NCBI GenBank assembly: GCA_037501455.1 | Contig: CM074865.1 | Coordinates: 52,842,501 to 52,906,500 of the forward strand | DNA from: Lantana camara | Lineage: Eukaryota > Streptophyta > Magnoliopsida > Lamiales > Verbenaceae | Direction: 5' to 3' | Length of the DNA: 64,000 bases | Shown: one piece after another, positions 1-10,189 of the stretch | Layout of the letters: each line of letters starts with the position of its first letter | Numbering within the stretch: position 1 is the first letter of the stretch | Position numbers and translations under genes: made by a program | The notes under the pieces: model-generated | Databases searched by the model: none | Told to the model about the DNA's origin: nothing | Seen by the model: the letters and a program-made list of their open reading frames with translations, nothing else

Positions 1-507
1 GTCCAGATTTTTAAAAGTGCAAAACCTCAAACCTTACATAATTTGTATTACCATTCAGAAAATATCACAACTTTAGAGTACCAACTTCAAAGTCACACAA
101 AGCAGATGTGTGAGCGAGTGTGTGCACAGGAGCAAGTGCGCAACAATGCAAATATTAAAAAATAATTCAGTGCAAGCAAAGTGAACTATGTTACTAAATT
201 ATTTTTGAGTCATTGTCTGAATTGTCTCAGAGCTTGTCATTGCTTACAAAATTTGTCCGTTAACATATATAATTAATATATAAAAACCCAGTTTATGCAA
301 ATTCTTAGAAAGAAATAAACTCAATTCTTCGTATACGTCTATTTATTGTTCCCAAATGATTGTGCACTGAAAATTCATTAATATTTGTAAAAGGCTAATA
401 AAAACTGCAACTGTTAATTCACTTGTTTTCTATGCTTTCTTAGAAATCAAAATTTGAATTTCTAACAGATTCAAATGAAGTTAAAATAAACATTAAATGT
501 TTCTTAC

Positions 508-575
508 CTCAACATAGTCACCAGCTTTTGCTACAACCCTTTTGATAAACACAACATATGGTATAAAGTTTCTCC
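508..575 (-). pseudogene. Captured exon fragment of type I signal peptidase (plastid processing peptidase-like)
   Basis: Read on the minus strand, one frame gives VVFIKRVVAKAGDYVEV. This matches box D of S26 signal peptidases (x-IKR-V-x3-GD-x-VEV), which contains the catalytic lysine; plant thylakoid and chloroplast processing peptidases have very similar stretches. The segment ends at GAG followed by GTAAGA, a good 5' splice site at 506-507, so an exon border was kept. It joins the ADH-like segment directly, with no intron and in a different frame. No Ser box or other domain is present, so it cannot encode an active peptidase. The family call rests on about 17 residues read by eye. Confidence 0.55.
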
Positions 576-761
576 ATTTAGGTCCGTAAATCTACTGGAC
601 CCATCATGCATTCAAGGAGAAACTTTGAATGGAAATTTTGAACACAGATTGCTCTTCTTGGATGTGCAATCCGTACATTCTGCACAGTCCGATATAAATA
701 CAGGAATAACAGTATTGCCCTCGACAAACTCAGTTACATCATCACCAACGCTCTCGATTAC
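566..761 (-). pseudogene. Captured exon fragment of a zinc-binding alcohol dehydrogenase-like gene
   Basis: The minus-strand translation from 761 runs VIESVGDDVTEF, then an EGN-VIPVF segment, then CAECTDCTSKKSNLC. The last part has the C-x2-C-x2-C-x7-C spacing of the structural zinc lobe of medium-chain alcohol dehydrogenases (GroES-like domain). Similarity continues past an in-frame TGA at 612-614 (after KVSP) into SRFTDLNGE, as in plant ADH-like proteins, so the stop looks like a Trp-to-stop change. AAAG before 761 could be a retained 3' splice site. Catalytic zinc and NAD-binding parts are missing. It lies inside the CACTA element, so I read it as transduplicated rather than native. Confidence 0.7.
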
Positions 762-1131
762 ACTTTCATTGAAGGAAAACATCAAACAGTTAGAATGCAA
801 AATCTTAAAGCTACTTAAAGATGAAGGAAGAAAATGCAAGCCTTAAACCAGATCGAATTTATCAAACTATAGAACCCAGATCATAACAATTTCATTTCAT
901 TAATGGCACTTTCCACAGAACATATTAAGTTCAAACAATAGTTCAATAAGGACACATTTTATACTAATCCCAACTCAAAACGCTCAATTAACCAATCTCT
1001 GCTCAAATCACCCGAACAAATTATCTCCCAACTCAGCCCAAAACCCGATTAACAAATTCACATTAAGAACCGAACCTCACTTCACATTTCAGTACACAAA
1101 CAGATTAAAAATTAACGATAAACACTGACCC

Positions 1132-1255
1132 TACGAGTGGAAGAATCCTGCCGAGAGGGAGCAGATTTTAGGGCATCTTCGGGGTCTCGCCCCTCTTCCC
1201 CGTCGCGAGAACTTTGACTCAGCGGCACCCAAGTGGCATCCTTCTCCTCCGCCAT
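1132..1255 (-). pseudogene. Candidate captured first exon, origin unknown
   Basis: A GC-richer island in AT-rich DNA encodes, from an ATG at 1253-1255, a hydrophilic peptide beginning MAEEKDATWVPLSQSS and ending near SSTRR. AGG followed by GTCAGT (around 1131) could be a splice donor, and the ADH-like piece lies downstream on the same strand. I do not recognise the family. Composition and position suggest the start of a chimeric transcription unit inside the CACTA element. It could also be chance coding potential in a captured 5' region. Confidence 0.3.
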
Positions 1256-1409
1256 TGCCTCCGATAACAGTAATTTCTCTGAGATTTCAACACGATTCAG
1301 GGCCGGAGAACTAGGGATTTCAGTCGGAGGGGCAGGGGAGGGTTTTTTACGCGACAGATGAGAGGAAGCAAAGGTGGTAAAATGATTCAAAATAATCTTA
1401 ACCCTCATT

Positions 1410-2005
1410 ATATTTAGTTTTTTTTTTTTTTTAAAACCGACGGGATTCCCCTCGGAATCCCTCGAAAATATTTAATCTTATTCTAAAATTTTATTTTTTT
1501 AAAAACCCAACGGGATTTCCCTCGGAATCCCGTCTGAAATATTTAATCTTATCCTAAAATTTAATTTTTTAAAAACCGATGGGATTCCCCTCGGAATCCC
1601 GTCGGAAATATTTAATTTCTATTTATTATATTTTTTTCTTAAATTTTAATATTTTTTTTAATAAAAAATTATATTATTTAAAATTTATTTATATTTCTAT
1701 TTTTAAATTTTATTTTTTAACAAAACTGACCGTCGGAATTATTTACTATAAATTTTGAAAAAGCGACGGGATTTTCCTTGGAATTCTGTCGGAATTATTT
1801 AATATTACATTTAAAATTTTATATTTTAAAAAATCCGACTAGATTCCGAGGGGAATCCCGTCGGAATTATTTTTTATTGTTTTTTAATAAAAAAAATCAA
1901 AATCCATCGGAATTCCATCGGTATTCCCTCGAATTTACCGAGGGAATTCCAACGGAGTGTTTCCCTCGGAATTGTTCGTCGGATTTTGCAGGATTACTTG
2001 TAGTG
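1410..2005. repeat. CACTA subterminal repeats (CCGACGGGATTCC motif)
   Basis: About seven degenerate units carry CGACGGGATTCC and its inverse GGAATCCCGTCGG in both orientations (e.g. 1438-1470, 1508-1540, 1577-1610, 1765-1795, 1836-1865, 1903-1980), separated by AT-rich spacers (ATATTTAATC and similar). In CACTA elements such repeats are transposase-binding sites next to the terminus. Many units are internally palindromic (CCGACGG...CCGTCGG). Confidence 0.7.
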
Positions 2006-2368
2006 ACTCCATTAAGCTGAGGAGTTCCCGGAGGGGTCCACTGAGAGATAATTCCATTATCTTTGAGATCAGTAAGGAATTCTTCACTAAGGTACTAGCC
2101 ACCTTGATTAGATCGAAGTTTCTTGATCTTGTGACCAGTTTGCTTCTGAACCTCCTTTTGAAATTCTAAGAATTTCTCAAAAGCCTCAGATTTGTACTTC
2201 ATTAAGTACACATAACCATAACGACTAAAGTCATCAGTAAAGGTTATGAAATACTGTTGATTGCTTCGAGTGCTTACACTAAGCGGTCCACAAACATCAG
2301 AATGGATCAAATCCAAGGGCTTTGTGGCTCGTTCCAGACTCCCTTTGAAAGGCGTTTTGGACATTTTT
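2006..2368 (-). pseudogene. Ty1/copia integrase fragment (host copia of the left nest)
   Basis: The minus-strand frame shows MSKTPFKGSLERA, then HSDVCGPL, FITFTDDFSRYGYVYL, SNQGGEYLS, and WTPPGTPQ close to 2006. These are the hallmarks of a copia integrase core (D of HSDVCGP, D of FTDDFSRY, GEYLS). The frame is cut at 2005/2006 by the CACTA insertion and at 2368/2369 by an LTR, and it resumes in register at 5953. The rest of pol would lie left of the window. Confidence 0.9.
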
Positions 2369-5300
2369 TGTAACACCCCAAGCGGTGGGGCATCACACCC
2401 CCGCACTATGACCCGACACGTGTACGAAATGGAAGGTCCGCACACGCGTCAAGTCACAGCGAACGGGTGACAAACAAAAACACACGCACTAGCTAGGCGG
2501 TATCCAACCCTGTACAAAAGAAAGTAAGCAAAACATGACAGCGGAAGTAGCACGAAATGCCAACTTACAAAAACTTTTACACACCAAGCATACAACGCGG
2601 TTCATACATTAGAATCAAATATACGGGTTCGACTAGTTCAACAAACCTGTCCTAACCTGTCCCGAATAATTACACATCAAAACGGGTTCAACTAATCCGA
2701 GCACCTGTCCTAACCTGTCCCGAATTCCAAACATTCAAATCATAGATTCCTAACCTGCACAGAACATATCTTATACAGAGTTTACGAACCATAAATCAGA
2801 ATAAAATACTTAACAAACTTAAACGAACAGACACAGACTCGACAGACACGACACAACGCCACCTAACACGAACTCCAACGACCTGAACCTGCAGCTAAAA
2901 ACATAAACGGGGAGGGGTCAGTCCAAAGACTGAGCGAGGGGCTGACACACGCACACTATACATATATATAGAGCAAAGCACAAAGACGAAGCGACGTTCG
3001 TGAACCCGGGGTTAGTTTTTGCATGCCAAAATATTTTCCCGTGATAATATACATATAGGGAGACTTATCAATCAGACCAAACAAATCTTAAATCAAAAGT
3101 TTATTAAGGCACAACTCAGATTCAGACAGACTTAACACACATATCGGAGCATATCTTATTAGCTTAAAAGTATATCAATTTTTATCTTAATTTAAGAATC
3201 TACCCCCGTTTTACGAACTTATGATAGACGGACAGACAGAACACACTTACTCATATCAAAACAAAACTCATAAAACAATCCCACCTGCACACCATTGGGG
3301 AAGAGAGGTGCCCCTCTCAACCCACCACAGAACGAAACATATGAACCGGAGGATCCCGCCCGGTTCCTTCGACGGCCAGCCAAAATGCGCTCCGTCGGCA
3401 TAGGAGAACTAAGTCTCCCGTTTGTGGAGAAGTGCACAGGGGTCGTAACCGGCGACCCCGATGGTCGTCCCGGGTCTTCCTTACCCACAATCTCTGGGGC
3501 CCATCACACAGATAAACAGACATATATCGGAAACTTAACTTGCCACACACAGACAGACAGACATATCTCATGCATATCGTGCTTATCATATCACACGTAC
3601 ATATCACACACACACTGACCTCAGAATCATAACAGAACTGAAACAAAGCATACATAGGCTCATACATAGTGTTTCGTATTTTCAAATCAAATCATATGAC
3701 AAAACCAGCAAAATACGTACTTCGCACATATCTACATATACATAAGGCTTATAAACCGCATGCATTCGAAAACGAGCACGTTGCAATAGGGTATAACTAT
3801 ATCCTAACCTCACCTGGTACCAAACACAGCCGAACACAAAGCAGAAGGTCCACCCCGGAACCTGCACGACTCACTTGACACCACCCCGGGTGCACCTAAA
3901 CCAACTGAACACACAAACACAACACAGGGCTCAGACTCAAACTCAGACAACCATATAAAGACGCACGACAATGCTCAAGAATACAAATGATGCACAGTTA
4001 GTTCACATTTATCCCAATTAAGTCATTCGTATCGAATCACAATTATTTCACACGTTAGAGGATGCTTAACTTATAGAATTCATATCATCATATAGGGAAT
4101 ATAATTTGAGGCATAATAATTTAATCCTATTATGCTCCAAGTCTGTTAAAACATTGATCATATAACAATTTGATAATTAAATACGTAATGCATAATGTTT
4201 AATATTCCAACAAATAGCATACTTGATCGATTCATTCCAAATTAATTATAACATATCATTTCATAATTTGTTTCTCAGGTTTCATATAATCCCATTATCA
4301 AATTAGTTTTCAAATATTACACTAACACCCCTTAAACACTAAATATTCTCAAGTAGATAGGCGTAAAACGAGACAAATAAATTCAATAAATTAGAAGTCG
4401 AGCTTCTCATGCATCATAACATATTCTCATATATCATACAATTCATAATTTCCATTTATCGCTCATACATGATCACATTAGACAATTAAAAACAATTAAC
4501 GAAAATAAATACAATAACTTCAAAAATTCATATAAAATCCACCGAACATCCGATTGACGAACGGAAAGTGGCGTTAGACTCACCACAACGAAACGGACCT
4601 ACTGTCCGAAAGTCGCCTGAAAGCCGCTACCGTAGTCGGCCGAACAGCCACCGGCCGCCACCGGAACACCGCCTCCGGTGGTCGGAAAAATCCCCGGAAG
4701 GACAGAAACGTGCGCGTCGGCCTGCTTGACAAAAGCCCTCAACCAATTTCAGAAAATACCAAACACACCAGACTTCGTTGACGAAAAACAGAACCAAAAT
4801 CCTAGGACGAAAACTGAAATTAAATACAAACCGCGAAACGAAAATGAAATCCGAACATACCGTTGGAAAGCCCGTAACGAGCCCTACAAAAGCCCCATAG
4901 CTAATCCCCGAAAAAATCATCGGAAAACCGGACCGCCGGTCCACCGCCAACGGCCGGTCCCTGGAACGCCGCCAATGCCATCCGCTATGTTTCATCATTC
5001 CAAGCAACTTTTGTAAAGGGAGCACCACCAAAACCGGCCGGAAAATGGTCCCAATTTGCCGCCAAAGGTCCGCCGGTGCGCCACTCGCCGGTTCGGCCAT
5101 CTCCGCCGCGATTCGCTCAAAGAGGAGGCCGAAAATGGATTCAGGGGGTCGGAAAAGGTAGGGAACCGCCAAAGATCCTCCGGAAAAGCCGCCGGAAAGC
5201 GGCGAACGTCGCTGCTACAGTGCGCCGCCGCTGTTGGGTAACATTCAGGCGGCGCGTGAGCTGCCGCCGCTGGCCGGATGGTTGCACCGCCAACACCATT

Positions 5301-5952
5301 TGAAACGCCGGGAACTCCTTCATCTGGGTAAGGGGCGCGTGCTCCAAAACTGACGACGGAAGCCACCGCTAAGGGGCGACGAAGTGGCGGTTCTCCGTTC
5401 CGCCGCCGCTGCTGTGCCGTAGCGCCACCACCGCTGAGTTTTAGTCTCCGATTCTTGTACCATCGTGACGGGCTCGTCGAGCTGATAAATTTCCACTACT
5501 CAAACGTCGAATTCCGTCGAGAAACGAGGGAGAACGGGTATGTGTGTGTAATTACACCTTCGAGTGTGTGTGAACAGTAACTAATCGCTGGAGAAGACGA
5601 TGAAGGCTGAGGTCTGATCTTTGGCACGAATTACGAGGATTTGGGGTATATATCTCGGGTCCTCGTACGCAAAAACGGTCGGAAGAACAGGCAAACGAAG
5701 TCAGAATTGAGCAAACTCAGAGTCTACCGACTCGTCTCGATGCCCCGAACGCGTTGAAGGGGTCAAAATGGTCAAAATCTCGTTCAAACAAGAAATGACC
5801 GAAAAACCCCTAAAAAGAGAAAATTACAAAGGGGCCCCTAAACTCTAAAAGAGTTCAAAATAGGGCCACGAAAAATATAAGATCACATAATTAAACACAT
5901 TAAAAGGTTGAAACGTGGCGTACCTTATAAATCGGACGAGCGGGATGTTACA
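2369..5952 (-). repeat. Solo LTR, family B (B1), 3584 bp
   Basis: Begins TGTAACACCCC and ends GATGTTACA. It is flanked by TTTTT on both sides (2364-2368, 5953-5957), with the copia integrase frame intact across the duplication. No internal region is present, so it is a solo LTR left by recombination. It is about the length of the left LTR of element B and shares its sequence plan. A GC-rich stretch (4620-5450, CCGG/CGCCGG-rich) lies in the sense-strand leader; long ORFs there on both strands look like composition artefacts. Strand is given by analogy with A and F, whose gag is on the minus strand. Confidence 0.85.
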
Positions 5953-6004
5953 TTTTTCCTTTGAGACACCATTCGTAAGAAGTTACCCGTTTAAGGTCAT
6001 TTTT
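5953..6004 (-). pseudogene. Ty1/copia fragment between two solo LTRs
   Basis: A 52-bp remnant encodes (minus strand) DLKRVTSYEWCLKGK. It continues the GAG pre-integrase region at 9306 onward and joins the integrase start MSKTPF at 2368 in frame across both insertions. It shows that the LTRs at 2369-5952 and 6005-9305 are independent insertions into one copia element. Confidence 0.85.
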
Positions 6005-7554
6005 TGTAGCACCCCAGACGGAAGGCAACACATCCCCCACACCGAGACCCGACCGCATATGAAATGGAAAGTCCATACACGTGCCAAATCACGGCGAACG
6101 GGGACTCACTCACTCGGTATGCTAGGCGGGAACTAAACCTCCGAAACCAAATAACTAACCAACAAAACAATAGGAGGTGCGGAAGCAAAGCGTATAACCA
6201 ATCACAGTGAAAACATAAAAGACGGGTTCAACTAGCATAGATACCTAATCCTGAAATTTCCAAACATAAACTTAAATCATAATTCATAATTCACGAGTTC
6301 AATCTATGCCTAGAAGCCTTCCCCGAATTCATAGCAATATAAACTTAACAATTCATACATTATTGTACAACTTATCCAATATACAGTATGCGTGAAGTGA
6401 CTCAAACTTAGACACAAAACTTGATAGACTCAGAATCCCTCCTAGCACTCCAAAACCTGCAAGAACTGAAAACAAAGTCGGGTTCAGTCTATAAGAGACT
6501 GGTGGGTATAAAAAGGGGTATAACATATATAATATCGCAGAATTTAAACACCCACACATGCACGTTATAATCCCGAACGAGGTTTTAAGATATTTCCCAA
6601 GTGGGTAAAACAAAGGAAAACAACGCTCGGGATTACAACCATCAAATTCATTCATTTCATTACATTCATGTGGTCAGTACGTGAGCCCTGGCGGGTGGGC
6701 GAATATCTCTAACCTGCTCCTTGTGTGTGCATATCAATTCAATATTTACATTAACGAGCACACACATTCATACATATTCATTCATAATCAATCATAATCA
6801 TTATCATTCATAAACATAAACACTTACACCTTTTTCCTCCAAGTGGTGGACGGGTTAACAAGACCCGACCACCGACAATTACTCTTTTTGAAAGAAGGGC
6901 TTTACGTTAGAAATCATTTACTCTTTTTGAAAAGACTCGATATATATATATATATATATATAATGTTTTGGCTCAACTCTTTCACATAAGGAATATATCG
7001 GGTCATCGTAACTAATAGAAGAGATACCCACCTGTTACACCTTACCGAACAATAGCATGAAGAAAAGAAGGCTTGAAAGTAACTTATGAACCAGGCACGT
7101 CTCCGCCCTGGAGAAAACTGTAAATGAATTAACACAATGCAAACGTGAGACTCAAGACTCCATATGAACCACATATGACGCACGACAATGCTATGCACAT
7201 GATATGAATACATAAAAGATAATATTATGTCATGGAGACGTTAATGTGCACGATTAATGCCTTTAAGGCATATAAGCAATTCATTCATTCAAGGAAGCGT
7301 TCAAATTAATTCAAGTTCATAATTTCACATTTCATATCAATTCAATCCAAGAATTTCATATAACAATCATAACATGTACTATTTCAAGTTTACAATTAGA
7401 AAATAGACAAGTAACAACGTTCAAGTCAAGATTGGTAATTAAATAACGCGAAATAGATAACAATTAAATTCCAAAATTCAAATAAATTACTTAATATATA
7501 AAATATATACAATATACATAAATATATATATTTATACGTACACATGCACATGAA

Positions 7555-7587
7555 TATATATATATTAATATATATATACTACCTATA

Positions 7588-7620
<33 letters not shown>

Positions 7621-7775
7621 TGCATGCACAAACATATACAATATAATACATATTATATATATATATATATATATACCATGCACACACACCCCAAAAACCA
7701 TACACAACAAATACATATATATATATATATATATCATGCACACATATTATATATATATATATATATATACAAATA
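7555..7775. repeat. AT-dinucleotide microsatellite cluster
   Basis: Several long (TA)n runs, each about 20-30 bp, alternate with short CACACA/ATGCATGC interruptions. The region lies in the sense-strand intron 1 of solo LTR C1. Short ORFs here, rich in IYIYIY, are products of the repeat. Confidence 0.9.
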
Positions 7776-7809
7776 CTATAACATAAAAGAAAGCAGCAGC
7801 GGAGCAGGG

Positions 7810-7936
7810 CACTCCCCGCCCGGGTAAAAAACCCGTTCAACCTTCCCCGGCCGGGGAAGGTGATGCAGAAAACTTCTGCATAAGGTGTCCCCGCCTGGGG
7901 ACAATCCAGTTCAAACTCTCCTCGCCCGGGGAGAGT
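7810..7936. repeat. Palindrome cluster of solo LTR C1 (core CCCCGCCYGGGG)
   Basis: Four copies of a GC-rich inverted repeat lie in about 130 bp. One is a perfect 20-bp palindrome at 7841-7860 (CCTTCCCCGG and its inverse). 7886-7903 has TGTCCCC/GGGGACA arms, 7915-7936 has ACTCTCC/GGAGAGT arms, and a degenerate copy is near 7811. The core is shared, but the outer arm bases differ between copies while remaining complementary. A separate perfect hairpin (TGCAGAA/TTCTGCA) lies at 7864-7880. Confidence 0.85.
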
Positions 7937-9305
7937 GTCGTTGCAGAACAGAGCAACGGCAACAACAGTTTTCATGCAGGAATAGAGGAAGGGGTGAACA
8001 AGCTATCCTCCAATAATCAAGCCACCAAATAAGGTAAAGAAAGGTAACAAATGCTCAGAAATTCAAGCCTCAAAACAGTCACACAACATGCAACAACAGC
8101 AACCGAAAACAAGGAGGGAAAAGGAGACATTTTCATACAAAATTCATTAATGAAATCTCATCAATTCTCAACTATCAAGAAAGATAAGTTCATATAACAT
8201 TAAATGAAGTTCATAAGATCCAATTTCATGCATTAAACTCAAAGAAATCCCAAGGAAACATGAAAGATCAATATAAAGGACATAAACCCTTACTATTCAT
8301 CATAAATCCAATACACAACCAAATCTCCATCAAAATCAGCAAATAAGCACTCATAAGAAAGAAGAGAAGATTCACAACACTTTTATGGACTTACCTTTCA
8401 AGTTTGGAGAGATTTGATGGAGATTTGAGCTCAAAAGGTGAAAATGAAAAGTGTTTCTCTTGGAGCTCCAGGTGGTCTCGGTTTGCAGTTGCTTTTGGCT
8501 TGGTTTTGGAGTGTGAAATGGAATGAGAGTCAAGTTGGCTGATCAAAGGTTAAGTAAGGGTCATGTGGGTTCAAACCTTGCTCAATTTGATTAACCATGG
8601 TTCAAGATATTATTAAAATAGTGGTAGGTGATCATTTAGACGAACGTTACAAGTTTCGGTTAAAATTCGAAAGTCGAAACGACCTTAGAAAAATATGAGG
8701 CTTGTTCCATTGAACCCGAATCTTCAATAGAAGTTCAACAGAGGTCGCGGAACTCGAATCCGAGTTCCCGAGTTCAAGATATCACATACGGAACCAAGGG
8801 TGCGCTAATTGCCCGTTAGCCCCCGATTTGGTTCCACAATTAAAAATAAATTCATTATCACGTCAAACGAGATCGAAAACATGAAACGAGTATATAAACA
8901 TGTTCATAACACATAAATCTACGACATATTAATTTTCACGAAATTTCGATATCAAATCATATAAGAACGAAGCGCGATTAAAAAACTCATGCTCAAAACA
9001 TTAACAATTCATAACATTTCAATTTAAATACACAAATTTAAATTCCAATTTTAAATTAAAAACTCAAAGTCAACGATTAATTGAAATTATTAATAATGTG
9101 ATTAAAGATATAGTTTAATTAACATTAAACAATTAATTTATAAAATTAAATATATTAATTACGAAAATAAAAGAAAATAAAATAAAATGAAATAATAACA
9201 ATTTTTAATAAAATTAAATATTTAAAACATTTATAAATAATTAATTCGTGCAAATTGGTAAACACATACGTCATATCTGTACGACTGGAAAGTCGGGGCG
9301 TTACA

Positions 9306-10189
9306 TTTTCAGAGAATGTCCCTAAGGTAGTTAACTTGCTAATTCTGTTCTTGGAAATATGTCCTAATCTAGCATGCCACAAAGATGTTGAGACTTCGTC
9401 ATATCTCTTACGTTTTGTTTCTCGTCGTATATTCAAAATATTACTGTTTTGAGTTAGATAAAGTCCATTGTTTAATGTACCAAGATGTATTGAAAAATCA
9501 TTCTTTTTGAGAAAAAAGTTACCATTCTTAATATTAATTTCATAACCTTCACAATCAGGTATTGGAACTGAAATTATATTACGAATAATGTCTGGTACAT
9601 AAAGGACTTTATTTAAAACTAAAACATAATGACCTAAATCTAATCTAATTGTGCCTAACGCTTGAGCTTCGACCGTTGAGCCGTCCCCAATCTTCAAGAC
9701 ACATTCTCCTCTCTTCAGCTGCCGGACCTCACTTAGCATTTGTACATCATTACAGATATGAGATCCACAACCGGTATCAAGTACCCAAGAGTTAGAATTA
9801 ATAGAATGATTTACTTCAACTAGAAATATACCTTTCTTTAGAGTAGCCTCGTACTCCTAGCAGTTTCTCCTCTAATGCCACAATGGAAGCAAACGTCCTC
9901 TTTCAGATCATGTTTCTTCTTTTAGCCTTTTTCCTTCGTGACTCCTCTATTGGGCCTAAGAGACTTCTTCTTATTTTGGGCTTTCTTACTCTTACCCTTG
10001 GAAGGCTTAGAAGAAGATGGAGCAGTGACCATCATAACCTTATTGTCCTTCTTGATCGTGCTTTCAGTAGTCACAAGCTGACTAATCAGCTCAGCTACAC
10101 TAGCATTCGCATGATTCATGTTGAAGTTAGGGACAAAAGGGTTGATTGAATGTGGGAGCGAGGATAGCAACAAATCCACCGAAAGCTCA
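9306..10189 (-). pseudogene. Ty1/copia gag C-terminus, protease and GAG pre-integrase region
   Basis: In minus-strand order: the gag end (VDLLLSSLPHS and a Lys-rich linker, 10189-9922), a decayed zinc knuckle starting CFHC at 9881-9892 (its His and last Cys appear changed), the protease active site LDTGCGSH with DTG at 9770-9778, and a GAG pre-integrase stretch with SLWHARLGHISKNRI that runs to 9306. The frame breaks at 10189/10190, where element A is inserted (TSD GCTCA), and resumes at 19448. One element is thus split into four pieces. Confidence 0.88.

Larger units (their letters stand above)
1..2005. mobile_element. CACTA (En/Spm-like) DNA transposon, right-hand part
   Basis: The right end reads CTTGTAGTG, the inverse of the CACTACAAG terminus typical of plant CACTA elements. 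It lies exactly where the copia integrase reading frame resumes at 2006. ACT at 2006-2008 is the presumed right copy of the 3-bp target duplication; the left copy lies outside the window. About 600 bp of degenerate subterminal repeats precede the end, as expected for CACTA. The body carries minus-strand fragments of at least two unrelated host genes and no recognisable transposase, so this is a non-autonomous, gene-capturing copy. The left end is not visible. Confidence 0.75.
6005..9305 (-). repeat. Solo LTR, family C (C1), 3301 bp
   Basis: Begins TGTAGCACCCC and ends AAAGTCGGGGCGTTACA. It interrupts the copia frame between 9306 and 6004. Both flanks are T-rich: five Ts on the left, TTTTC on the right. 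The duplication is therefore at least TTTT, with one base obscured by the homopolymer. It contains an AT microsatellite and a GC-rich palindrome cluster. In sense, TTGAAAG followed by GTAAGTCC near 8390 is a splice donor. No coding region is seen. Confidence 0.85.

Noticed and set aside
4627..5366. Long overlapping ORFs on both strands in a GC-rich stretch (181, 123, 112 codons)
   Set aside because: They lie in the leader part of a solo LTR, show no family motif and overlap on opposite strands; high GC lowers stop frequency.
7583..7975. 130-codon ORF rich in IYIYIY
   Set aside because: Product of the AT microsatellite and the palindrome cluster.
9155..9305. Extension of the copia frame leftwards past 9306
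   Set aside because: The residues after FSEN come from the end of solo LTR C1, not from copia.
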